The notes under the pieces are model-generated. The model did no database searches, was not told the origin of the DNA, and saw nothing but the letters and a program-made list of their open reading frames with translations. The translations under genes were made by a program, and so were the position numbers. From assembly GCA_965214955.1 (NCBI GenBank), contig CBDCCU010000004.1:1-64000 (forward strand): a stretch of DNA of 64,000 bases, in the 5' to 3' direction. The stretch comes from Aliikangiella sp965214955 (GTDB lineage Bacteria > Pseudomonadota > Gammaproteobacteria > Enterobacterales > Kangiellaceae). Numbering within the stretch: position 1 is the first letter of the stretch; the number at the start of each line of letters is the position of its first letter. Shown here piece by piece: positions 34,902-42,783 of the stretch.

Positions 34902-35531
34902 TTAAGCGTATCCCCACGGTTTGTTGATTTGAGTATCAACACCTAAATGGCTCAAAATTCGAGCCACAACAAATTCAGCCACATCATCAACGGATTGTGG
35001 TTGATTATAAAAGCCTGGTGCCGCAGGCATTACTGTTACACCCGCCTCGCTTAATGTTAATAAATTTTTTAAATGAATGGTTGAAAAAGGCATTTCGCGC
35101 GGCACAACAATAAGCTGCCCTTTTTCTTTGATAACCACATCAGCCGCCCGCTCTAATAGGTTGTTACTTGCCCCAGCTGCTATGGCAGAAACACATCCCA
35201 TGCTCGCTGGGCAAATTACCATTTGCTTTGGCGCCGCCGATCCACTAGCCGCTGGTGAAAACCAGTTATCTTTGGCAAATACTTTGAGTTTTCCTTGTTC
35301 ACAACCCATGGTTTCACATAAAAGCGCTTCAATTTTTTGTGATGATCTAGGTAGTGCCAAATCAACTTCGGTTGCAAAAACCACTCTTGCCGCTTCGGTG
35401 ATCATTAAATAAATTTCATCATAACTATGGTGTAAATGCTTTAAAAGCGTTAACGCATAAATAGCGCCAGATGCGCCAGTTACACCAACCGAAATACGTT
35501 TATTATTCACCAAGCTTTTCAACGATACCAT
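34902..35531 (-). CDS. ubiX: Flavin prenyltransferase UbiX
   Basis: 209 residues. GVTGASGAIYALTLL is the FMN-binding N-terminus, followed by CPASMGCVSAIAAGASNNLLERAADVVIKE and PREMPFSTIHLKNLL. It makes the prenylated FMN cofactor used by the UbiD decarboxylase in ubiquinone synthesis. It lies downstream of mpl on the same strand, and the gap contains a heptanucleotide repeat. Confidence 0.93.
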   Translation of the reverse strand: MVSLKSLVNNKRISVGVTGASGAIYALTLLKHLHHSYDEIYLMITEAARVVFATEVDLALPRSSQKIEALLCETMGCEQGKLKVFAKDNWFSPAASGSAAPKQMVICPASMGCVSAIAAGASNNLLERAADVVIKEKGQLIVVPREMPFSTIHLKNLLTLSEAGVTVMPAAPGFYNQPQSVDDVAEFVVARILSHLGVDTQINKPWGYA

Positions 35532-35570
35532 CCAATATGTCTCTTTATTTCTCTTGTGGCTCTTAATTCT

Positions 35571-35640
35571 TAGCTCTTAGCTCTTAGCTCTTAGCTCTTA
35601 GCTCTTAGCTCTTAGCTCTTAGCTCTTAGCTCTTAGCTCT
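35571..35640. repeat. Heptanucleotide microsatellite, ten units of TAGCTCT
   Basis: Exactly 70 bases made of ten perfect TAGCTCT units, flanked left by degenerate units. It overlaps the last codons of mpl (stop at 35619) and fills most of the mpl-ubiX gap. Such tracts gain and lose units by slippage. Confidence 0.97.
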
Positions 35641-36998
35641 TCAAGCAGTCTGTCATGAATACCACCAAACCCGCCATTGCTCATCACTAAAACTTTATCA
35701 TTCGGTTTAACTTGATTTAACACTTGCTCAATAATTGACTCAACATTACCTAAGCATATTGCTTTGTCACTCAAGTTATCAAAATCCCAAGTAAAGTCAC
35801 TTGGCTTATGAAAAATAACCTGATCAGCCTGCTCACAAGCATTAACCAAAGTGTCTTTATGAACACCTTGTTTCATAGTATTGGAGCGCAAATCAACAAT
35901 CGCAATAATTTTATCATCAGCCACTTTATTTCTAAGCCCTGCTAAAGTGGTTTTAATGGCCGTTGGGTGATGGGCAAAATCATCAAACACGCTAATATTG
36001 TTAACCTCGCCTTTAAGCTCCATTCTGCGTTTTACGTTTTTAAAACTAGCCATTGCACTAATAGCATCGCTAATAGCCACCCCCACATGATGAGCCGCCG
36101 CAATGGCCGCAAGCGCATTCGATACGTTATGATCACCAATTAAAGACCAGTTTAACTCGCCATAACTTTTTCCCTGATAAAACACTTTAAAACAAGAGCC
36201 ATCAGACTTTATTTTTTTTGCTGCCCACTCTGTTTTGTTCGCATCAGCAATATTTTGTTCTTTATTTAGCACTGCAAAACTTTGTTTTGGACTCCAACAA
36301 CCGCGATTTAATACTCTAGCTAATGCAGGTTCATTAAATGGATAAATTACCGCGCCTTGACCAGGAATGGTTCTCACTAGGTGGTGAAATTGATTTTCTA
36401 TTTCTGCCAGATTATTAAAAATATCGGCATGATCAAATTCTAAATTATTTAAAATACAAGTTCTTGCTCGATAGTGTACAAATTTAGATCGCTTATCAAA
36501 AAATGCCGTATCATACTCATCGGCTTCTACCACAAAAAAAGGTGAATCGGTTAATCTTGCCGAGACACCAAAATTTTCTAATACCCCGCCAATTAAAAAA
36601 CCAGGGTTATAGCCACAATCTTCTAATATCCATGTCACCATGCTCGATGTTGAAGTTTTGCCATGAGTTCCCGCAACGGCAATCACCCATTTGTCGTGCA
36701 AAATATTTTCATTAAGCCATTGAGGTCCAGAGCGAAAGCTTTGATTACTGTTAAGCAGTGTTTCTACCACTTCAACCCCGCGAGACATGGCATTACCAAC
36801 CACCACGCAATCTGGCTCTGGTGATAACTGCGCAGAATCATAACCTTCATGTAGCGCGATCCCCATTGATTCAAGCTGATCACTCATGGGCGGATAACAA
36901 TTTTTGTCCGAGCCGGTTACTTTAAAGCCTTTTTCCACCGCAAGCCTTGCAATTCCGCCCATAAAAGTACCGCAAATACCAAGAATATGAATATGCAT
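35619..36998 (-). CDS. mpl: Murein tripeptide ligase Mpl
   Basis: 459 residues, normal for the family. The N-terminus HILGICGTFMGGIARLAVEKGFKVTGSD is the UDP-binding domain; the ATP loop is AGTHGKTSTSSM and the DDFAHHPTAI motif lies in the C-terminal domain. Mpl joins recycled L-Ala-D-Glu-meso-DAP to UDP-N-acetylmuramate, the step that follows AmpG import. The final residues (EELRAKS) are encoded by the heptanucleotide tract at 35571-35640, so unit gain or loss would alter the C-terminus. Confidence 0.95.
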   Translation of the reverse strand: MHIHILGICGTFMGGIARLAVEKGFKVTGSDKNCYPPMSDQLESMGIALHEGYDSAQLSPEPDCVVVGNAMSRGVEVVETLLNSNQSFRSGPQWLNENILHDKWVIAVAGTHGKTSTSSMVTWILEDCGYNPGFLIGGVLENFGVSARLTDSPFFVVEADEYDTAFFDKRSKFVHYRARTCILNNLEFDHADIFNNLAEIENQFHHLVRTIPGQGAVIYPFNEPALARVLNRGCWSPKQSFAVLNKEQNIADANKTEWAAKKIKSDGSCFKVFYQGKSYGELNWSLIGDHNVSNALAAIAAAHHVGVAISDAISAMASFKNVKRRMELKGEVNNISVFDDFAHHPTAIKTTLAGLRNKVADDKIIAIVDLRSNTMKQGVHKDTLVNACEQADQVIFHKPSDFTWDFDNLSDKAICLGNVESIIEQVLNQVKPNDKVLVMSNGGFGGIHDRLLEELRAKS

Positions 36999-37109
36999 AA
37001 GATGATAATTTTTTGTCGTTAATCAAAAATAATAAAGTTGACGCATTGTAGCATGAACAGAAACATCTCTGGCTGGCAAAAGCAGAAAAAAAAGAGTGGA
37101 TTTTATTGG

Positions 37110-37137
37110 TTAATTATCAAGCGCTTTGCTCTATAAT
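37110..37137 (+). promoter_or_regulatory. Sigma-70 promoter of the PPi-phosphofructokinase gene
   Basis: TATAAT at 37132-37137 with TTAATT 16 bases upstream (weak -35). AGGAG at 37168 precedes the ATG at 37182 by nine bases. Confidence 0.6.
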
Positions 37138-37181
37138 ATGCGCAACTTAATGATTAATAATCTCTTTAGGAGTTAGTCCCA

Positions 37182-38450
37182 ATGCCTGCAAAAAAGCAAA
37201 ACGCTTTTTACGCCCAATCGGGTGGTGTTACCTCGGTAATCAATGCCTCCGCCTGTGGAGTAATAGAAACTGCACGACAACATAAGTCTAAAATTGGAAA
37301 AGTTTATGCTGGTCGTAACGGAATTATCGGCGCTTTAACCGAAGATCTAATCGACACAAGTAAAGAATCTAAAAAAGACATTGCCGCGCTAAAGCATACC
37401 CCATCTGGCGCATTTGGCTCTTGCCGCTATAAGCTTAAAAGCCTAGAAGAAAACCAAGCCGAATATGAAAGACTAATTGAAGTGTTTAAAGCCCATGATA
37501 TTGGTTACTTTTTTTATAATGGTGGTGGCGACTCTATGGATACGGCACATAAAGTTTCACAGATCAGCGAAAAAATGGGCTACCCCATTACTTGTATTGG
37601 CATTCCTAAAACTGTCGATAACGATTTACCCATCACTGATAACTGCCCAGGCTTTGGTAGTGTGGCTAAATATGTTGCGGTATCAATTCGAGAAGCAGGT
37701 TTCGATGTTGCCTCAATGGCAAAAACCTCTACCAAAGTTTTTGTTATGGAAGTTATGGGTCGTCATGCCGGCTGGATAGCCGCAGCAGGCGGGTTAGCAG
37801 CCGAAAATGAAGGTGATGCACCGCATATTATTCTTTTCCCTGAAATAGCCTTTAACAAAGAAAAATTCCTTAAAAAAGTAGAGCGCTGCGTTAAAAAGTT
37901 TGGCTACTGCGCCATTGTCGTTTCTGAAGGCGCAGCTTATAAAGACGGCACTTTCTTAGCCGATGCAGGCTCAGTGGATGCCTTTGGACATAAGCAATTA
38001 GGCGGTGTTGCCCCAGTTGTTGCACAAATGGTTAAAGCTGAACTTGGTTATAAATATCACTGGGCAGTTGCCGACTATTTACAAAGAGCCGCTCGCCATA
38101 TTGCCTCGGCAACCGATGTTGAGCAAGCTTATGCTATGGGTAAAGCCGCCGTAGAATTTGCCGTTGCGGGTAAAAATGCCGTGATGCCAACTATTGAGCG
38201 TAAAAACACCAAAAGCTATCGCTGGACGATTGGTGAAGCCAAGCTTTCAGAAGTAGCCAATGTCGAAAAAATGATGCCTCGTAACTACATTACTAGAGAT
38301 GGCATGCATATAACTCAAGCGTGCAAAGACTATATGTTACCGCTAATTAAAGGGGAATCTTACCCGACTTATAAAAATGGATTACCGCAATATGTAACGC
38401 TTAAAAACGAAGGGGTAAAAAAGAAAATTCGTAAGAAGTTTACTATTTAG
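37182..38450 (+). CDS. pfp: Pyrophosphate-dependent 6-phosphofructokinase
   Basis: 422 residues. The nucleotide/PPi site reads NGGGDSMDT and the next motif is GIPKTVDNDLP. The Asp before Ser and the Lys in PKTVDND mark PPi as phosphoryl donor; ATP enzymes have Gly at both places. MEVMGRHAGWIAAAGG completes the sugar-phosphate site. It interconverts fructose 6-phosphate and fructose 1,6-bisphosphate using PPi, and the reaction is reversible. Membrane and soluble pyrophosphatases encoded nearby share its substrate. Confidence 0.92.
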   Translation: MPAKKQNAFYAQSGGVTSVINASACGVIETARQHKSKIGKVYAGRNGIIGALTEDLIDTSKESKKDIAALKHTPSGAFGSCRYKLKSLEENQAEYERLIEVFKAHDIGYFFYNGGGDSMDTAHKVSQISEKMGYPITCIGIPKTVDNDLPITDNCPGFGSVAKYVAVSIREAGFDVASMAKTSTKVFVMEVMGRHAGWIAAAGGLAAENEGDAPHIILFPEIAFNKEKFLKKVERCVKKFGYCAIVVSEGAAYKDGTFLADAGSVDAFGHKQLGGVAPVVAQMVKAELGYKYHWAVADYLQRAARHIASATDVEQAYAMGKAAVEFAVAGKNAVMPTIERKNTKSYRWTIGEAKLSEVANVEKMMPRNYITRDGMHITQACKDYMLPLIKGESYPTYKNGLPQYVTLKNEGVKKKIRKKFTI

Positions 38451-38468
38451 TCGAGCAATATTTTCAAT

Positions 38469-38504
38469 TAGCATAGTGACTCAAGTTAACGAGGCACTAT
38501 GCTA
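38469..38504. terminator. Hairpin downstream of the phosphofructokinase gene
   Basis: TAGCATAGTG pairs with CACTATGCTA around a 16-base loop, 19 bases past the stop. There is no T-run, so termination is uncertain. Confidence 0.4.
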
Positions 38505-38556
38505 TACCTATCCTTATTACCTAAACCTACCAATACCTACACCCGCATTCCTAATT

Positions 38557-39705
38557 TCACCACTGCTGCTGAGTTAAGTATTCGGATTTAATCAATAAAT
38601 TAAACCGCTCAATTAGCTTTGACTTATAACGCGTTTCTCTTTGAGTATTAATTTGCTTAACCGCTTTAAATAAAGACTGCTTGTAGTCCAAATTTAAATT
38701 ATTGGTCACAATTAAACCAAACTCAAAGGCTAAACCAATAACCTGAGCGGCAGGCTCTATTTGATCACCTTTTAAACCATAAGGCTTTCCGCTGCCATCA
38801 AAACATTCTAAAGACTGGAGCACTAACTTAGTTGCCTGAGACCAACCAGACATCCGCTTTAAAAAACCTGCCGCCATAAAAACCTGCTCAATGCACAAGT
38901 TAATTTTACATTTTTTAGAGCGAATAACATTAGAAAGTAATAGCAATAATAAGGCGGCTTTTAACTGCGTATCATCAGCTTTATTACCTAGTTGATTATT
39001 TAAAGAAAGTGCGACTTTCTCAGTTATTTTAATAAATATTTTATGCTGCTCATCAGCCTGTGTAAGGTGATTACTAATAAAGCTAAAAAATTCTAAGTCG
39101 GTTGCGTTTTCAAAACTAAACGCTTGAGAGCTTTTGGCTCCTAACAAAACTCTAGTCAAATTAAAGTGGTTATCTTCAATAGCAATACAAGCTTTTTTTG
39201 CATTAAGTAGCCGCATATCAGCAGGAAAATCGGCTATTTGCTTAATAATTAACTCAAGGTTTTGTAAAACACAAAGGTCAAATACATGAGTTTTTCTGAG
39301 TGCTTCTAATTGTTTCCCGATTGAATTAACAACAACTACCGCAAATTGCCCATATTCATTTTGATAGTCAATTTCACCCTTTTTAATCCCTGTAAAAAAA
39401 TCTTCAAGCTTGTGGCTAGTTTCTACAAATTCTTCCAGAAACACCATATTGCAATTACCTTTTACGGTATGTAACGCTCTAAACATGCGATCAATAATAT
39501 CTAGATCATGATTTTGCTCCAGCATTAAAGCACAATCGTTAATATCTTCAATGCAGGCAAATACATCAGCAAAAAACTCTTGCTTTATTTCATCATCAAG
39601 ATCATCAAAAAGTTGATTTTTTGTAATGAGTTGCGACATATTAATGGATAGTCCTTTAATCATTTTATTAGGGGCAGTTGATCTTTCAGACCCTAGCGTT
39701 AGCAT
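38557..39705 (-). CDS. Hpt-domain protein with degenerate HD-GYP-like C-terminus
   Basis: Up to 382 residues; starts at 39663 or 39636 (MSQLITKNQL) are also possible. Counting from 39705, an Hpt domain at about 50-130 has the phosphorylatable His in ALHTVKGNCNM. The C-terminal part has the HD-GYP-like stretch ECFDGSGKPYGLKGDQI (about 295-315), but I do not see the HD pair or a canonical HHE before it. It is probably a phosphotransfer protein with an inactive HD-GYP fold. It lies between the PPi-phosphofructokinase and hppA genes, separated from hppA by a terminator. Confidence 0.75.
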   Translation of the reverse strand: MLTLGSERSTAPNKMIKGLSINMSQLITKNQLFDDLDDEIKQEFFADVFACIEDINDCALMLEQNHDLDIIDRMFRALHTVKGNCNMVFLEEFVETSHKLEDFFTGIKKGEIDYQNEYGQFAVVVVNSIGKQLEALRKTHVFDLCVLQNLELIIKQIADFPADMRLLNAKKACIAIEDNHFNLTRVLLGAKSSQAFSFENATDLEFFSFISNHLTQADEQHKIFIKITEKVALSLNNQLGNKADDTQLKAALLLLLLSNVIRSKKCKINLCIEQVFMAAGFLKRMSGWSQATKLVLQSLECFDGSGKPYGLKGDQIEPAAQVIGLAFEFGLIVTNNLNLDYKQSLFKAVKQINTQRETRYKSKLIERFNLLIKSEYLTQQQW

Positions 39706-39760
39706 AAAATAATTTCCATTTATTATGGCAAAAATAATTAGGTAATGTTGTAAAAGATAA

Positions 39761-39793
39761 AAAAAGGATCAAGAAAACTCTTGATCCTTTTTT
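39761..39793 (-). terminator. Rho-independent terminator of hppA
   Basis: GGATCAAGA (39766-39774) pairs perfectly with TCTTGATCC (39779-39787) around AAAC. A-rich sequence on one side and TTTTTT on the other let it work in both directions. Confidence 0.9.
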
Positions 39794-39819
39794 AAGATCT
39801 ATTGCTGTTTCAATAGCAA

Positions 39820-41847
39820 TTAAGATAAAAGCGGCGCAATAACCAAACTTACTATTGCCATAACATTAATTAAAATATTCATTGCAGGGCCTGAGGTATC
39901 TTTAAAGGGATCGCCAACCGTATCACCAACAACCGCAGCTTTGTGAACATCTGAGCCTTTACCGCCAAAGTTACCTTTTTCAACATACTTTTTCGCATTA
40001 TCCCAAGCGCCACCTGCATTAGCCATAGTTAATGCTAAAAGAACACAAGTAATTAATGCTCCTGCTAACATACCGCCTAATGCTTCAGCACCAAGAGCAA
40101 AACCAACAACAGCTGGTGCTGCAACAGCTAAGGCTCCAGGCAATAACATTTTCTTTAATGCCGCTTTGGTAGCAATGTCTACGCACTTAGCATTATCAGG
40201 CTCCGCCTTACCTTCTAACAAGCCTGGGATCTCTTTAAACTGACGGCGAATTTCTTTGATCATATCAAATGCAGCTGAGCCAACCGCTCGCATTGTGATT
40301 GCTGAAACTAAAAATGGAAAAATTCCGCCAATAAACATCCCCATTAATACAAGTGGATCATTAATTTCGAGCTTAAAGCCTTCGATGTTTCGAGAAACTG
40401 TTTCAATATAAGCCGCAATAATGGCTAGAGCAGCCAAACCAGCAGCACCAATAGCAAATCCTTTTCCAATAGCCGCAGTAGTATTACCCACTTCGTCTAA
40501 ACCATCGGTAATTTCTCGCACATCTTCACCAAGCTCTGCCATTTCTGCAATGCCGCCAGCGTTATCGGCAACTGGACCATAGGCATCAATTGCCATAGTT
40601 ATTCCAACTGTTGCAAGCATTCCTACCGCTCCAATACCAACACCATATACCCCAGCTTCACCCAAAAAGAATGAACTAAAAAAGATAATAGCCGCAATAG
40701 TTAATATTGGTATCACTACAGATTCCATGCCTACGGCTAGCCCGGCAATCATCACTGTAGCGGGCCCTGTTTCTCCTTCTCTTGCTAGTTCTCTAACTGG
40801 TTTACCACCTGTGTAATATTCAGTCACTAATCCAATAATAGAGCCTCCAATCGCACCAGAAATAACGCAATACCATATATTGATTGATAGCCCCATAAAT
40901 TCAATTAGCGCATAAGCCGCAGCGATTAAAAGTAAAGTAGCACCAAGTGTACCTGTTCTTAGGGCTTTAGCTGGCTCTGCATTTGAAGCCATTTTTACAA
41001 TCACAATACCAATAATTGAACAAATTAACCCAACAGAAGCTAAAGCTAGTGGCAAGAACATAAGCGCTTCACGGTTATCTCCGCCAGTTAATGTTGCAAC
41101 TACGGTTCCAGCCATGGTTGAAGCAATAGCAATTGAAGCAATCATAGAGCCGCAATAAGACTCGAATATATCCGATCCCATACCTGCTACATCACCTACG
41201 TTATCACCAACATTATCGGCAATTACCCCAGGGTTTCTCGGATCATCCTCTGGAATGCCCGCTTCGATTTTACCGACTAAATCAGCACCAACATCGGCAC
41301 TTTTAGTAAATATACCGCCGCCAACTCTTGAAAATAAAGCCACCACAGATGCGCCCATACCAAAACCATGAATAGCTTCAGCATGAGTAGGATCGCCACC
41401 AAATACATAGTACATTCCGCCAAGCCCTAACAGCCCCATTGAAGCAACTGCAAGTCCCATTACTGAGCCACCATAAAAGGCAACAGTTAACGCAGGCGCC
41501 GCGCCATTTTCTGCAGCAGCAACGGTGGTTCTTACATTAGCCTTTGTTGCTGTGTACATACCAATGTAGCCAGCTATCGCTGAGCTTAGCGCACCAACTA
41601 CAAAGGCCGTTGGTGTATGCCAAGACTTAAAACCGATAAATAATAAAATAGTTAAAACAACCAGAAAAATACCAAGAATTGAGTATTCGCGGCGCATAAA
41701 TACCATCGCACCGTCGTGAATGGCCTTAGCAATTTCTTTGGTTTTGCCTTCGCCACCAGAATATTTTTGAATAAAGAGATAAATAATAAAGGCTACGATT
41801 AGCCCTACAACACCTAGAATAGGCGGTAATTGTACAAAATCGGTCAT
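39820..41847 (-). CDS. hppA: Membrane-bound ion-translocating pyrophosphatase
   Basis: 675 residues with about sixteen membrane helices. The PPi-binding motifs are DVGADLVGK (about 183) with DNVGDNVGDVAGMGSD, and a C-terminal DNAKK / GDTVGDPFKDTSGPA. The motif GNTTAAIGKG (about 455) has Ala where K+-independent enzymes have Lys, so it should be the K+-dependent type. Whether it pumps H+ or Na+ cannot be told from reading. It couples PPi hydrolysis to ion export across the inner membrane. It is divergent from the soluble pyrophosphatase gene. Confidence 0.95.
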   Translation of the reverse strand: MTDFVQLPPILGVVGLIVAFIIYLFIQKYSGGEGKTKEIAKAIHDGAMVFMRREYSILGIFLVVLTILLFIGFKSWHTPTAFVVGALSSAIAGYIGMYTATKANVRTTVAAAENGAAPALTVAFYGGSVMGLAVASMGLLGLGGMYYVFGGDPTHAEAIHGFGMGASVVALFSRVGGGIFTKSADVGADLVGKIEAGIPEDDPRNPGVIADNVGDNVGDVAGMGSDIFESYCGSMIASIAIASTMAGTVVATLTGGDNREALMFLPLALASVGLICSIIGIVIVKMASNAEPAKALRTGTLGATLLLIAAAYALIEFMGLSINIWYCVISGAIGGSIIGLVTEYYTGGKPVRELAREGETGPATVMIAGLAVGMESVVIPILTIAAIIFFSSFFLGEAGVYGVGIGAVGMLATVGITMAIDAYGPVADNAGGIAEMAELGEDVREITDGLDEVGNTTAAIGKGFAIGAAGLAALAIIAAYIETVSRNIEGFKLEINDPLVLMGMFIGGIFPFLVSAITMRAVGSAAFDMIKEIRRQFKEIPGLLEGKAEPDNAKCVDIATKAALKKMLLPGALAVAAPAVVGFALGAEALGGMLAGALITCVLLALTMANAGGAWDNAKKYVEKGNFGGKGSDVHKAAVVGDTVGDPFKDTSGPAMNILINVMAIVSLVIAPLLS

Positions 41848-42097
41848 ACTTCCCCCAATAGTTAAAAAGAACTACTTAAGCGGTAACCAACTACATGGTA
41901 ATGTTAAACTCCCAGTTAAACAGGGTATTTCTTCGCCCAATTACCATAGGTTTTCAATCTATTTTGATTATTGATTGTGTTAATTCAAAATAATCGAAGT
42001 ATCTTGTATATCAATAATTGTATTAAAGGTAAATAAAGGAATTATTGTTATTTTATGTTATTGATTTTTATGTGCTTTTTTTAATTTCTTAATTGTG

Positions 42098-42126
42098 TTT
42101 ATTTTGCAGCGCACTATCGTTATAAT
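42098..42126 (+). promoter_or_regulatory. Sigma-70 promoter of the soluble pyrophosphatase gene
   Basis: TATAAT at 42121-42126, 17 bases after TTTATT (42098-42103). It lies in the 316-base AT-rich gap (41848-42163) shared with the divergent hppA gene. I see nothing else in that gap. Confidence 0.55.
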
Positions 42127-42163
42127 ACGCGCCCAAATTTTCAGCAACTAAATATGATCTAAA

Positions 42164-42712
42164 ATGAGCCTTAATAAAGTTCCCGCAGGCAATGACTTGC
42201 CAAATGAAATTAATGTAATTATTGAAATTCCAGCCCATGCTGATCCCGTAAAGTACGAAGTAGACAAGGATTCAGGCGCCATTTTTGTTGACCGCTTTAT
42301 GGCTACTTGTATGCACTACCCTACCAATTATGGCTACGTACCGCATACTTTATCCGAAGACGGCGATCCCGTTGATGTGTTAGTTCCAACACCATTTCCA
42401 CTATTAGCTGGCTCAGTAATTAAATGTCGCCCAGTTGGTATGTTAAAAATGACTGACGAATCAGGAACCGACGCAAAGATCTTAGCAGTTCCAGTAAGAA
42501 AGCTAACGCCTATCTACAAAGAGATCAATGAGTATTCAGATGTTGATGAGCTATTACGCAATCAAATTCAACACTTCTTTGAACACTATAAAGATCTTGA
42601 GTCGGGCAAGTGGGTTAAAATTGATGGTTGGGGTGATTCTGCCGAAGCTAAACAAGAAATTATTGATAGTGTTGAACGCTATGAAAACGCACCAGAAAAG
42701 CCAGCGTTTTAA
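42164..42712 (+). CDS. ppa: Soluble inorganic pyrophosphatase, family I
   Basis: 182 residues. The signature DGDPVDVLVPT (about 66-76) carries the metal-binding Asp residues, with YGYVPHTL before it. The C-terminal helix (QHFFEHYKDLESGKWVKIDGWG) is standard. It hydrolyses PPi to phosphate in the cytoplasm. It sits back to back with the membrane pyrophosphatase gene and 3.7 kb from a PPi-using phosphofructokinase. Confidence 0.96.
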   Translation: MSLNKVPAGNDLPNEINVIIEIPAHADPVKYEVDKDSGAIFVDRFMATCMHYPTNYGYVPHTLSEDGDPVDVLVPTPFPLLAGSVIKCRPVGMLKMTDESGTDAKILAVPVRKLTPIYKEINEYSDVDELLRNQIQHFFEHYKDLESGKWVKIDGWGDSAEAKQEIIDSVERYENAPEKPAF

Positions 42713-42743
42713 TTAAACATTAAGCTTATACTTACCAAAATAT

Positions 42744-42771
42744 AAAAAGCCGATTAAATAATCGGCTTTTT
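42744..42771. terminator. Bidirectional terminator between ppa and the TPR gene
   Basis: GCCGATTA pairs with TAATCGGC, flanked by AAAAA and TTTTT. The two genes converge here. Confidence 0.92.
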
Positions 42772-42783
42772 ATTTAAATAAAA

